Shown: piece after piece, positions 42,114 to 49,641 of the stretch
Position numbering within the stretch: position 1 is the stretch's first letter
Layout of the letters: every line of letters begins with the position of its first letter
Origin: Rubrobacter_D sp963840835
GTDB taxonomy: Bacteria > Actinomycetota > Rubrobacteria > Rubrobacterales > Rubrobacteraceae
Reading direction: 5' to 3'
DNA: 64,000 nt
Assembly (NCBI GenBank): GCA_963840835.1
Contig: CAWJAM010000002.1
Span: forward strand, 1 to 64,000
Made by a program: the position numbers and the translations under genes
The notes under the pieces: generated by a model
Told to the model about the DNA's origin: nothing
The model's database searches: none
The model's input: only the letters and a program-made list of their open reading frames with translations

Positions 42114-42802
42114 TGCGAGCGATCCTTATCGACGACCACATCATGTTCAGGGAGGGTCTCATTAGCATTCTCGCCTCCGGTGGATCGGACATAGAGGTAG
42201 TCGGGCACTGCTCCACGGGTGAGAAAGCCTTCACCCTACTACGGGAGGAAAGCCCAGACGTGGTCATCACGCAGATAGACGTGGATCTGCATACGGCCAA
42301 GGAGGTGCTAAGGGGGATGCGAGAGGCCTCTCCCGACTCCAGGATCGTGGTTCTCACCATCTTCGACAACCTCCGCTACGTACAGGCTCTCTCCAAGCTA
42401 GGCATCGACGCCTACATCCACAAGACTTCCTCAACACGTGAATTCGTTGCTACCATAGAGGCACTAATGCGAGAGCCAAGAGGTGAGAATACGGTGGTCT
42501 CTATGCCCCGTGGCTCCTTGGAGCGGATGGGCGATGGGCCTATGGGGACGCTCTCCGAGAGGGAGACAGAGGTGTTGGTGAACGTAGCCCGTGGCCTCTC
42601 CAACTACGATATAGCCACCGAGATGCACCTCGCTGAGAGTACCGTCAAGCGCCACCTGGCCAACATCTACCAGAAGGTGGGGGTGGGTTCCAGGAGCGAA
42701 GCGACGAGGCTGGCCCTCCAGGAGATGTGGATCGGGATATCGGAGATCACCCAAGCCGCCCTCGACGGCTCCCGGCCCGGGGTCTCGGAGGATGGGCACT
42801 AG
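42107..42802 (+). CDS. NarL/FixJ-type response regulator lacking the phosphoacceptor Asp
   Basis: 231 aa. Receiver domain 1-120: MPVRAILIDDHIMFREGLIS with acidic Asp9/Asp10, strand 3 PDVVITQIDVD, strand 4 SRIVVLTIFDN, and Lys in DAYIHKTSS. The phosphoacceptor position after DVVIT is Gln56, where Asp is expected, so this is probably a phosphorylation-independent receiver (Asp58 or Asp60 could only serve if the strand is shifted). LuxR-type HTH at the C-terminus: LSERETEVLVNVARGLSNYD, IATEMHLAESTVKRHLANIY, QKVGVGSRSEAT. No histidine kinase is adjacent. The partner gene 42809 follows after 6 nt. Confidence 0.92.
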   Translation: MPVRAILIDDHIMFREGLISILASGGSDIEVVGHCSTGEKAFTLLREESPDVVITQIDVDLHTAKEVLRGMREASPDSRIVVLTIFDNLRYVQALSKLGIDAYIHKTSSTREFVATIEALMREPRGENTVVSMPRGSLERMGDGPMGTLSERETEVLVNVARGLSNYDIATEMHLAESTVKRHLANIYQKVGVGSRSEATRLALQEMWIGISEITQAALDGSRPGVSEDGH

Positions 42803-42808
42803 TCTGGC

Positions 42809-43147
42809 ATGAGGGTCCTGGTCGTCCTCACGCCGCTGATGTACAGGGAGGCCATAGCGCACTCCCTGCGCCAAAACCGCCCCCACTTGGAGGTGAGGAT
42901 CGCGGCACCCGAGGCGGCGGAGAAGCAGCTAAGATCCTTCGCGCCGCACCTGCTCGTGCACAACGACACCGACGGCCTCGACCGGGCAGCCGTGGAGAGT
43001 GTTCCCTCCTGGGTGGAGGTGCTCTACTCCGATAGCATGGACGCGTGGATCTACTCCGGGGAGTATCTCGCGAGGGAAGAAAACATCTCTATGGACATCT
43101 TGCTCGGGTTGGTGGACGAAGTAGCAGAGCAGTTGCGCAGGCCCTGA
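42809..43147 (+). CDS. Degenerate receiver-like partner of the response regulator
   Basis: A 112-aa soluble protein. The order MRVLVVLTPLMYREAIAHSL, LEVRIAAPEAAEKQLRSF, PHLLVHNDTDG, VEVLYSDSMDAWIY, ISMDILLGLVDEVAEQL mirrors the alpha/beta pattern of a receiver, but the acidic pair is replaced by LTP and no acceptor Asp is evident. It is cotranscribed with 42107. A broken copy at 32656-32943 is also next to a receiver remnant, which supports a functional pair. It may bind the regulator and set its activity (inference). Known homologues: none named. Confidence 0.7.
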   Translation: MRVLVVLTPLMYREAIAHSLRQNRPHLEVRIAAPEAAEKQLRSFAPHLLVHNDTDGLDRAAVESVPSWVEVLYSDSMDAWIYSGEYLAREENISMDILLGLVDEVAEQLRRP

Positions 43148-43615
43148 GAGGTTCCTATTCACCCTAGTGCTTAGAAGGCTAATTCTCGGCAGTTCGGATG
43201 CACGATCCTGTATAGCTCCCTTCCAAGGGAGGGGTCGAGGGTCCATCACCACCTGCTCAAGGGTGGTATGCCTCCCTACATGTTGTGGTGCTGGATGTTT
43301 ATGCGCCGCAGCGCATATTCTCAGGTGCCCACCGATCTCCTCGTCGCCAAGCTTCTCTACGAGTTGCCCCAGTATGCGCTTGGGCGCCGAGCCCGCTGTG
43401 GGCTCCTTTCGCATGAAGTTCCGCTCCTCCCGGACCCCAGGCAGTAGCAGGCCCACCTGTTTCCTCCCTTGGCTCGATACTCGCCGACCGAGCCGATGCG
43501 CAGAGGTTAGAGTCCTCGTGTACCCGGAATCGGGAGGGGGTGCCCGTTTCCGGTACTCAGAAGCCGATGGTCGCCGTAGCATGTCCGCAACGGCAAGCGA
43601 TGAGGGGAGGCAGAG
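43148..43615. other. Intergenic region near the right island end
   Basis: 468 bp without a gene. It holds repeat copy 13 at 43153-43196 and a small perfect hairpin CTCCCTTCCAAGGGAG near 43216. Nothing else recognised. Confidence 0.5.
43153..43196 (-). repeat. Dispersed island repeat, copy 13 (3' part)
   Basis: Reverse copy: CTATTCACCCTAGTGCTTAG, AAGGCTAATTCTCGGCAGTT. No central hairpin. Confidence 0.65.
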
Positions 43616-43984
43616 GTGGACACGGAGCACGAGTGGCTGAAGGTCCCGGAAGTGGCGCGGGTACTGAGGATAGCGCGCAGCCGGGCTTACGAGCTAGTGG
43701 GCTCTGGCGAGATCCCATCGGTGAGGATCTGGCGCAGTGTCAGGGTGAGCCGCGAGGAGCTCGATAGGTCGCTCGAAGAGCAGCGCCAGCCGAACGCGAG
43801 GTGGAGATGCTCGAAAAGATCAATGGTTGCTTCATGGTGTCGGTCATGGTCAGGGAGTGGGAAAGGAGTAGTCGCCTATGACTTTAGGATGGGCGCTGGT
43901 TACGAGCCGACTCAACATAGTGTGGACCGTCGGCGGCCTCGTGGTGGTGCGAAACGCCAAGCAGATCTTCTGTCTCCTCGGTAG
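43616..43984 (+). CDS. Excisionase-like HTH protein near attR
   Basis: The first ~62 residues are a complete excisionase/MerR-type HTH (WLKVPEVARVLRIARSRAYE, GEIPSVRIWRSVRVSREELD, RSLEEQRQ). The remaining ~60 residues are Arg/Ser-rich and not protein-like, so an ancestral stop near 43800 was probably lost. GGGAGG precedes GTG 43616. Together with 44159-44521 it lies within 1.1 kb of attR, where a recombination directionality factor is often found. Confidence 0.7.
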   Translation: MDTEHEWLKVPEVARVLRIARSRAYELVGSGEIPSVRIWRSVRVSREELDRSLEEQRQPNARWRCSKRSMVASWCRSWSGSGKGVVAYDFRMGAGYEPTQHSVDRRRPRGGAKRQADLLSPR

Positions 43985-43997
43985 GAACCGTAGGTAA
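43878..43997 (+). CDS. Possible 39-aa membrane peptide
   Basis: ATG 43878 preceded by GAAAGGAG. Sequence MTLGWALVTSRLNIVWTVGG, then LVVVRNAKQIFCLLGRN could form one helix. It overlaps the doubtful tail of the HTH ORF in another frame and follows a 25-codon ORF with an ATGA overlap. No homologue known to me. Confidence 0.25.
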   Translation: MTLGWALVTSRLNIVWTVGGLVVVRNAKQIFCLLGRNRR

Positions 43998-44158
43998 CAG
44001 TGAGTATGGAAAGGGGATGCGGCCGCCGCGTTGGGATCCTATCTCGACAAGCGCATAGGAAACCACGATTCATTCATGCGCGGTTTCTTCTCGGATGGTC
44101 CCGGAAGGTCCTTTCTCTCCTCGGCGCTACCAGTCTCTGGCCAAAGTAGGTCGGCTTC

Positions 44159-44521
44159 ATGCTGCAGGAGACGAAAAGGAAACAGACCAAGGCGCGAGAG
44201 ACTTCTTCCCTCGTCGAGGTAACGCGAACCCTGGAGGAGGCCAGGGATGTCCTGCGCGGCTTCGAGGTTACGGTCTTGGCAGGAATGGCTGAAGCTCTCG
44301 CAGGAGCGGCACGCAGCCTCCTAGAGACCCTGGAGCGCCTCGAGGAGATGCGTCCTGAGGAGTGGATGACCCCTGATCAGGCTGCCCGTTACCTCGGGTT
44401 CCCATCGGCCGGCGCCTTCGAGCGCGTGGTCGCCAAGGAAGGGATCCCAAAGCACTACCTCTCGGATAGGCTCCCCCGCTACTCTCGCTCCGAGCTCGAT
44501 GCCTGGCTCACGCGCCGTTAG
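44159..44521 (+). CDS. HTH (excisionase-type) DNA-binding protein beside attR
   Basis: A 120-aa protein. The N-terminal half is an amphipathic helix (EVTRTLEEARDVLRGFEVTV, LLETLERLEEMRPEE). The C-terminal half is a winged HTH of the excisionase/HTH_17 type (WMTPDQAARYLGFPSAGAFE, VVAKEGIPKHYLSDRLPRYS, RSELDAWLTRR). It is the last gene before the attR repeat (150 nt), in the position expected for a directionality factor or for a regulator of the island. A longer start is possible; ATG 44159 has only a weak ribosome site. Confidence 0.75.
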   Translation: MLQETKRKQTKARETSSLVEVTRTLEEARDVLRGFEVTVLAGMAEALAGAARSLLETLERLEEMRPEEWMTPDQAARYLGFPSAGAFERVVAKEGIPKHYLSDRLPRYSRSELDAWLTRR

Positions 44522-44673
44522 CGGTTCTTCAGGATGGATTCCCACCAGTCATTTCACCAGCACCCGGACTTAAATCAGCTGCGCCAAACTCCGAGAGATC
44601 GCCCTTAGTACCGCCATTATTTGCAGTGTATATGGGTCAAAATGAGTCCGTATGGGTCCGAGTAGATAAGCGA

Positions 44674-44723
44674 AGCGGTTTCCTAAACCGCGAGTCGGAG
44701 GTTCGAATCCTTCCAGGCGCGCT
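44674..44723 (+). repeat. attR: partial tRNA-Arg 3' half
   Basis: Same orientation and 48/50 identical to 7824-7873. The 5' part of the tRNA is replaced by unrelated sequence (agtagataagcg), so no tRNA can be made. Marks the right end of the proposed island. Confidence 0.8.
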
Positions 44724-44835
44724 CCCGAAAGTGCTGCAAATAGCGGAAATGAGAAGAGTCCCGGCATTCCGCCGGGGCTCTATTGACTGCAACCGGGACT
44801 ATCCTAACGTTGCCTCCATCCCGCCGCTTTAGCGG
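44724..44835 (-). pseudogene. 3' end of a second tRNA-Arg-specific integrase
   Basis: Beyond attR the DNA repeats, with divergence, the layout seen right of the tRNA gene: a hairpin (44756-44780), CTATTGACTGCAACCG, then on the minus strand the last codons of an integrase (SGGMEATLG and stop) matching SGGMDAALG of the intact one. The rest is gone. It shows that an older element of the same family once sat in tandem here. Confidence 0.65.
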
Positions 44836-45267
44836 ATGGGAGCGTCAACGCAATGGGATGGTTCGAGAAACACTCCGAGGTGGAGTGCGAGACAGGGCTG
44901 GGGCTACCCTTCGGGGCGGCCCTGGACGCCACCTTCGGAGGGGGTAGAGCAATACGTTAGGCTAGGCTTCGTGCGCTTCGGGGCGATGGACGATGCCCCG
45001 GGCACCGGCGTCGGGTACGGTGTCCTCTGGGTTGGCAGGGCGAGTCTTCTCTCAATGGGCGTGCCCACCCTCCCCATACTGGCCGCGCCGCTTCCTCCCA
45101 TCGCATCCGGCGCGGCCTTCGCTCTGCCACTCGTTAATGAGGTTGTTTTCGGGCAATGTCTCGCATTCACTCCTGGGGCGTCCGGCACGCCACACAGGGT
45201 AGCGAATCACACGGCGGAATGGACCCCGCTCGCGTTGGTGGATCGAGCGCTGTCGAGCAGGCCTGCA
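44836..45267. other. Stretch without a recognised gene
   Basis: About 430 bp. One short ORF (44853-44960, 35 aa, MGWFEKHSEVECETGLGLPF) is open but has no support. A long plus-strand ORF through here is a GC-rich antisense shadow of 45268-46314. Confidence 0.4.
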
Positions 45268-46314
45268 TCAATTGCAGACGACGATACTGGCGGGCTCCTG
45301 GCACCCCTTCTCGGCGTCGCCGTTGTTGGCGTTGTAGAAGACGTCGACGTTGTAGAGGTTGGGCCTGTCGGTGCGGCCCGAGTCGGTGGCGCTCCAGGCG
45401 TAGCCGTTGAGACCGTAGTACACGTCCGCGATGGTCGCAGACCCGAAGTTGTTGTCTCGGATCGTGATGTCCTGGGCGTCCCTCACGCCGACGCCGGCGC
45501 GGCGCTCATAGACGCCGTTGCCGTGTATCTCGTTCAGGTAGACCAGGGCCTCGCCGTGCGTGGCCTCGTCCCCGACCTTCTCCCACCTGACGCCATCCCT
45601 ACCGTTGTTCGCGATAAGGCTGTACCAAACGGTGAACTTGCCGTTCGAGAGGGGCTGGTCGTTGCACTCCTCGTCGCACCAGATGCCGTTGCCCTGCGTG
45701 TCGTGGACGTAGGACTCGCCCACCCAAACCTCGTCTACCGCTTTCAGGCCCGATCCTATGAAGCCGAGGGCGTCCGGGTTGGTCGTGTTGTTGGTGAGCT
45801 CGCTGCGCCAGAAGAGGCCGTGGAAGTTGGAGACCCCCGCGCCCTCGTTGTTGGCTACCTGGGTGGCGTAGATCACGGAGTCGCTGTCCATGTCGCCGCC
45901 GGCCAGGCCGACGCCGCTTCCCGCAGTTCCGTCGAAGTCACCGCCGAAGATCTGGAGCCAGTCGCCGTGGAACGTGCCACGCGGCTTCATCACTTGACCC
46001 AGCGTCGCGGAGCCCTGGATGGTCGCAAGCGGCTCGGGGTCGTAGGCCGGCCCGCGCATTATGAAGGTGCCCACGGGTCCCGCAATCTCGTCGCCGTCCT
46101 CGGGCTGGACAGTGTTGTCGACGTGGTAGGTGCAACCCGAGAGCTGGAACCTCGTGGCGGTGGCCGCCGGGTCCGCGTTCACTACCGCGTCCAGGTCCTC
46201 CCCGCAGCCCACGATTACGGTGCGGCTCGCCCCCATGGCGAAGAACGCCAACGCCACAACGAGGACCGCCATGAGGACCGCCGGCCACATCCGCTTCACA
46301 CTACCTGTTGCCAT
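45268..46314 (-). CDS. Secreted right-handed beta-helix protein
   Basis: A 348-aa secreted protein from ATG 46314. Signal peptide MATGSVKRMWPAVLMAVLVV, cleavage near FFAMGAS. The mature part has Asn/Gly-rich repeated strands (VIYATQVANNEGAGVSNFHG, LFWRSELTNNTTNPDALGF, IGSGLKAVDEVWVGESYVHD, VWYSLIANNGRDGVRW, VYLNEIHGNGVYERRAGVGV), the pattern of parallel beta-helix (pectate-lyase-like) proteins. No catalytic set is recognised. Probably a surface or extracellular polysaccharide-binding protein. Two or more Cys could form disulfides. Single gene. Confidence 0.75.
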   Translation of the reverse strand: MATGSVKRMWPAVLMAVLVVALAFFAMGASRTVIVGCGEDLDAVVNADPAATATRFQLSGCTYHVDNTVQPEDGDEIAGPVGTFIMRGPAYDPEPLATIQGSATLGQVMKPRGTFHGDWLQIFGGDFDGTAGSGVGLAGGDMDSDSVIYATQVANNEGAGVSNFHGLFWRSELTNNTTNPDALGFIGSGLKAVDEVWVGESYVHDTQGNGIWCDEECNDQPLSNGKFTVWYSLIANNGRDGVRWEKVGDEATHGEALVYLNEIHGNGVYERRAGVGVRDAQDITIRDNNFGSATIADVYYGLNGYAWSATDSGRTDRPNLYNVDVFYNANNGDAEKGCQEPASIVVCN

Positions 46315-46660
46315 ATAGAGTCTACTCCCTCTGATCAGGGCCCAAAGACGCTCTGGTCGGCGGCTTCGGGGCCATCTCTGTAAATCCTCCGCCAAACGGA
46401 TACTCTTGAAGTAGAGGAAGCCGACAGCCAGCAGCATGAAAAAACGGGCCGACGATGAACTCTACGGTGTCCTGTGCCACGCACACATCTTACTAGAATA
46501 GTACCAAACGCGACTACCTGGCGTCCGGCGGTCGAACCCCTCGTACGTCGGGCATCAAAGGAAGGGGCCTTATCTCCTCCGTCCCGCGCCGCGGAGGCTT
46601 CAGGCCCCTTGGGCACGCACGGGCGCGTATCATGCAACGAACGGCGGAGAGGAGCATGCG

Positions 46661-47062
46661 GTGAAAGGATTGATGGTAATACTGGTAACGGTAACGCTCC
46701 TTTTTAGCCTTCTCGCGTCCACCGGTTACGCAGCCAAAGACACCCACGTTATTAGACATTGGCATCCTATGCTTGTGGAACCCGCCCTTGGGCACCTCGG
46801 ACTATCTTTCTTTGGACACGAGCACACCAACAACGAGCACCCGGTCGAGGATGATGCTTTCATCGACGCGCCCATCACGAGTTGCTGGAACTATGACTTC
46901 CTTGAGAAGGATTGCGACGGGCCCGATCACTACAAGGCGTTTGTGGCTGATGGGAGCGCCCCCGATTCCAAGATTGGCGCGTACAAGGGCGACCCGGGCT
47001 CGGTCGCCCCGCCAGTGCCTGATGTGTGCCGCCGAGCGCATTCGTCAACAGGTTCGTGCTGA
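46661..47062 (+). CDS. Small secreted protein, unknown
   Basis: 133 aa starting with GTG 46661 (site GAGAGGAG). Signal peptide: KGLMVILVTVTLLFSLLAST, then GYAAKD. The mature part is rich in His, Asp and Cys (THVIRHWHPMLVEPALGHLG, FFGHEHTNNEHPVEDDAF), which suggests metal binding, and ends with VPDVCRRAHSSTGSC. No family recognised. It is followed at once by the three-hairpin element at 47065. Confidence 0.6.
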   Translation: MKGLMVILVTVTLLFSLLASTGYAAKDTHVIRHWHPMLVEPALGHLGLSFFGHEHTNNEHPVEDDAFIDAPITSCWNYDFLEKDCDGPDHYKAFVADGSAPDSKIGAYKGDPGSVAPPVPDVCRRAHSSTGSC

Positions 47063-47064
47063 AA

Positions 47065-47204
47065 GCGATTAGCAGAGGTCGAGACCTCTGCTAATCGCGC
47101 ACTTCAGCCGGTCAGCTAGTCAGCACTTCAGCAAGAACAAGAAGCTGAAATGCTGAAGTGCTGACCGCTGAATTGCTTGCAATGGGGTTGTTACCCCATT
47201 GCAA
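47065..47204. repeat. Three-hairpin element, copy 1
   Basis: Stem I: 16 bp perfect (47065-47080 with 47083-47098, loop GA). Stem II: 15 bp perfect (47119-47133 with 47151-47165). Stem III: 12 bp perfect (47177-47188 with 47193-47204, loop TGTT). The second copy is at 49440-49562. Stem I begins 3 nt after the stop codon of 46661-47062, so it can act as a terminator, but the extra stems and the repeat copy suggest more. Confidence 0.75.
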
Positions 47205-47342
47205 CCCGATCTGAGACCATAGCGCCACGATTTGTCGAATGGTAGCGTGAAGTGGGCTTGCTGAAACCGCCGAGCGAGGGGAACGCACATCCGGGATTAT
47301 TGGTATAGAAGCACCCTTTTTGGAGTCAGAGGCATTCTGTTG

Positions 47343-47855
47343 ATGGAGATAGCCGCGCTCTTGTTTCTCATCGTGTGGGTGCTAGACGGCAACCCGCAAC
47401 GCTCGGAGAAGATACGGTTCGATCTCGCCCAAAGCGTTGGCGCTCAGGCTGCACCAGCCGACCAAATACCTACATGCGAGCAGCTCCTTAGCGAATTCGA
47501 GTCGGATCCGCGAACTCAGCAGGCCTCCCCCGAGGAGCGGCGGTTCGTGCGCGCCTTCTTGCAGACGTACGTGCAGCGTCTCCTGGACGAGGGCGTGCCA
47601 GGAGCTTCCCGACTCGACCCAGACGGTAACGGCATAGCATGCGACGAGTTGCGGAGTGCCAGTGGTAGCCAATCGGCAAGCGCTGGTAGTGCTTCGCCAC
47701 AACCTTCAGTCGATGGTGGCAGCCAGCTCCTAGATCGGTATGGCAACCTCTTAGACGCTGGCGGGCCCACTTCCGGTCCCGTACCGCTCATGCCCGAGGG
47801 TGGCTGCCCACGGGAGTTCCCCACAAAGCGGGACGGGGCCTGCTACCCACGCTGA
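47343..47855 (+). CDS. Membrane-anchored or secreted excalibur-like calcium-binding protein
   Basis: A 170-aa protein. The N-terminal hydrophobic helix MEIAALLFLIVWVLDGN acts as signal or anchor. Middle: IPTCEQLLSEFESDPRTQQA, RFVRAFLQTYVQRLLDEG. The excalibur/EF-hand-like loop SRLDPDGNGIACDELRS is near residue 95. A Ser/Gln-rich linker leads to a C-terminal GGCPREFPTKRDGACYPR with two Cys. Excalibur domains are Ca-binding extracellular modules. ATG 47343 is preferred to TTG 47340. Confidence 0.7.
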   Translation: MEIAALLFLIVWVLDGNPQRSEKIRFDLAQSVGAQAAPADQIPTCEQLLSEFESDPRTQQASPEERRFVRAFLQTYVQRLLDEGVPGASRLDPDGNGIACDELRSASGSQSASAGSASPQPSVDGGSQLLDRYGNLLDAGGPTSGPVPLMPEGGCPREFPTKRDGACYPR

Positions 47856-47915
47856 GCTTGTCGTCCTCTCCGGCCACCTACCAGCCCGACGGGGTTGCCG
47901 CATTCCCCCGACACG

Positions 47916-48254
47916 TCACGCCCCGAGCCGCCTTAGCTCGTCGTAAGCCGCGTTTATCTCTTTCATCCTCTCCTCCGAATACTCCCTGTCCTCGAGACTC
48001 ATGCCGGCTACCCTGTCCGGGTGATGCTCGAGAGCAAGTTTCCTGTATGCCTGGCTGACCTCTTGCCAAGATGCGCCGAGGGGCACGCCCAGAACCTGGT
48101 GAGCCCGCGTGGGGCCCAGTTCGACGGGTTGGGGTTGGTCCGGCTCGGCTTTCGGCGGCGGGGCGTCTTGCGGGATTCTGATGCCGTAGGTTTGTGCGAA
48201 GACGGCGAAGGGGTCGGCCGGATCCGTCCTCTTGAACAGTCTCTTGAACCTCAT
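47916..48254 (-). CDS. J-domain (DnaJ-like) protein
   Basis: A 112-aa protein: a basic, proline-rich N-terminus (MRFKRLFKRTDPADPFAVFA, PPPKAEPDQPQPVEL), then a J domain at residues 50-112 (RAHQVLGVPLGASWQEVSQA, YRKLALEHHPDRVAGMSLED, EINAAYDELRRLG) with the HPD that stimulates DnaK ATPase. It lacks the G/F and zinc regions, so it is a specialised type III co-chaperone. ATG 48254 follows AGAGAAGGT-like purines. Not beside dnaK. Confidence 0.88.
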   Translation of the reverse strand: MRFKRLFKRTDPADPFAVFAQTYGIRIPQDAPPPKAEPDQPQPVELGPTRAHQVLGVPLGASWQEVSQAYRKLALEHHPDRVAGMSLEDREYSEERMKEINAAYDELRRLGA

Positions 48255-48446
48255 ACCTTCTCTTTGTATCCGGTTTTAGCGCCTGGGACGTGGGCTAAGG
48301 ATAAATGATAACGGCAGCGAAGCGCACCCCCACAGCCGTCAAGCGCTGCCAAGCTCGTTACAATTTAGGCACCAAAACGAGCTTCGAGGCAACTCGAGCG
48401 ATAAGGAGGAGGGGACAGTTTCTAGACTGAAAGTTCTCCCAAGCTC

Positions 48447-49217
48447 ATGCTCAGCAACGACGCTTCTCGGACGAGGCTTCGCTGTGTGCGTTATACTGTG
48501 CACTCAAGGGACCCAGGGAGGGTGGTGCCCGATCAAGTGAGTAGGTTAGAGAAGACGCTTAACAACCCGAGGGTCGTGCTCGTCGCAGGGATGGTCGCCG
48601 TTGCCCTCAACGTTCTGTTGTACTTCGGCGTCTTTCTGCCCAGGATGACGCCGCTGATCGAGCACGTATCCACTATTGGCACCTCCCCTCTCGAGGCTAT
48701 CGGTAACGCCCTCCCCGAATCCATTGGTAGGTCTGATCCTGAGGCAGGTAGCGAGTCTCGGTCCGGGGCAAATAGCGAGTCTCAGTCCGAGGCAAGCAGC
48801 GAGTCTCAGCCCGGGACAAGTAGTGAGCCTCAGTCCGAGGGATCTCTCAGGTCGACAACCGACTCATCTCCAGCCGCATCTCCAAACTCATCTCCAAACT
48901 CATCTCCAGACCCATCTCCTGGCTCGCCTCCTCAGCCGACTTCACCTCCTGAGTCTCCGCCTCTTCAATCATCCGCGCCTCCCCAGTCACCTCCTGAGCC
49001 GTCCGCGCCTCCCCAGCCGTCAGCGCCCTCCCAGCCACCTCCTGAGCCATCCACGCCTCCTGAGCCGTCCACGCCTCCTGAGCCATCCGCCCCTCCCCAG
49101 CCGCCTCCTGAGCCATCCACGCCTCCTGAGCCACCTCCTGAACCGTCCACGCCTCCTGAGCCGTCGGCTCCTCCCCAGTCGTCTGTGCCCCCTCAGTCGT
49201 CTGCTCTTCCCCAGTAA
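48447..49217 (+). CDS. Membrane protein with long Pro/Ser/Glu repeat tail
   Basis: Up to 256 aa. One helix (NNPRVVLVAGMVAVALNVLL, YFGVFLPRM) near residues 36-65, then an extracellular or cytoplasmic low-complexity tail. First come Ser/Glu-rich units (SESQSEASSESQPGTSSEPQ), then proline units of the type PPEPSTPPEPSAPPQ repeated about 15 times. The DNA of 48850-49200 is a tandem array of ~12-15-bp units. The N-terminal start is uncertain; GTG near 48537 (VSRLEKTLNN) is equally likely. Repeat number should vary between strains. Confidence 0.6.
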   Translation: MLSNDASRTRLRCVRYTVHSRDPGRVVPDQVSRLEKTLNNPRVVLVAGMVAVALNVLLYFGVFLPRMTPLIEHVSTIGTSPLEAIGNALPESIGRSDPEAGSESRSGANSESQSEASSESQPGTSSEPQSEGSLRSTTDSSPAASPNSSPNSSPDPSPGSPPQPTSPPESPPLQSSAPPQSPPEPSAPPQPSAPSQPPPEPSTPPEPSTPPEPSAPPQPPPEPSTPPEPPPEPSTPPEPSAPPQSSVPPQSSALPQ

Positions 49218-49439
49218 CCTCCTTGAGCCTCCCCCCTTCTCAGCAGCATCCATAAACCAGGGTGAGAGGGTCGGGGGCTCTAGCAGCCGAGCAGGTCTCT
49301 GCCGGGCTAGATCCTTTTACCTACGCGGAGGTTGTGGCGAGGTTTGCAACGCAGCTATCCGAGTGCAGCGCCCATCGCGCCGGCGGCGTCTCCCGTGTCT
49401 GGCGGTATACGCTCGTAGACGTCGAGGGTAAAGCTTAAA

Positions 49440-49562
49440 GCGAATAGCAGAGGTCAAGACCTCTGCTATTCGCGCACGTCAGCTAGTCAGCAATTCAGCA
49501 AGAACAAGGGCTGAAATGCTGAAATGCTGACCGGCTGAAATGCTGAAATCCCATTGCAAGCA
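49440..49562. repeat. Three-hairpin element, copy 2 (shortened)
   Basis: Stem I perfect 16 bp (49440-49455 with 49458-49473). Compared with copy 1 the fifth pair is A-T instead of T-A, with both sides changed. Stem II has one mismatch (49486-49500 region with 49517-49531). Stem III is reduced to its right arm, CCCATTGCAAG. Flanked by 48447-49217 (ends 220 nt before) and the convergent gene 49642. Confidence 0.75.
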
Positions 49563-49641
49563 GCTGTAGCGGAGGTATCGCACTACCACGAATCTCCTCG
49601 GCGTCTAGATCCGGGCCGTTGGCGTGCTTGGGCGGTTACGT

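Noticed and set aside
44570..44767. Minus-strand open frame across the attR copy encoding LEGFEPPTRGLGNRF
   Set aside because: The antisense translation of a tRNA 3' half, not a protein.
44836..46383. 515-codon plus-strand open frame
   Set aside because: GC-rich antisense shadow of the secreted beta-helix gene 45268-46314; no domain and no ribosome site.
48676..49431. Second open frame through the proline-rich repeats
   Set aside because: Tandem repeats of 12-15 bp keep several frames open; only the frame with a transmembrane helix and PPEPS units looks natural.
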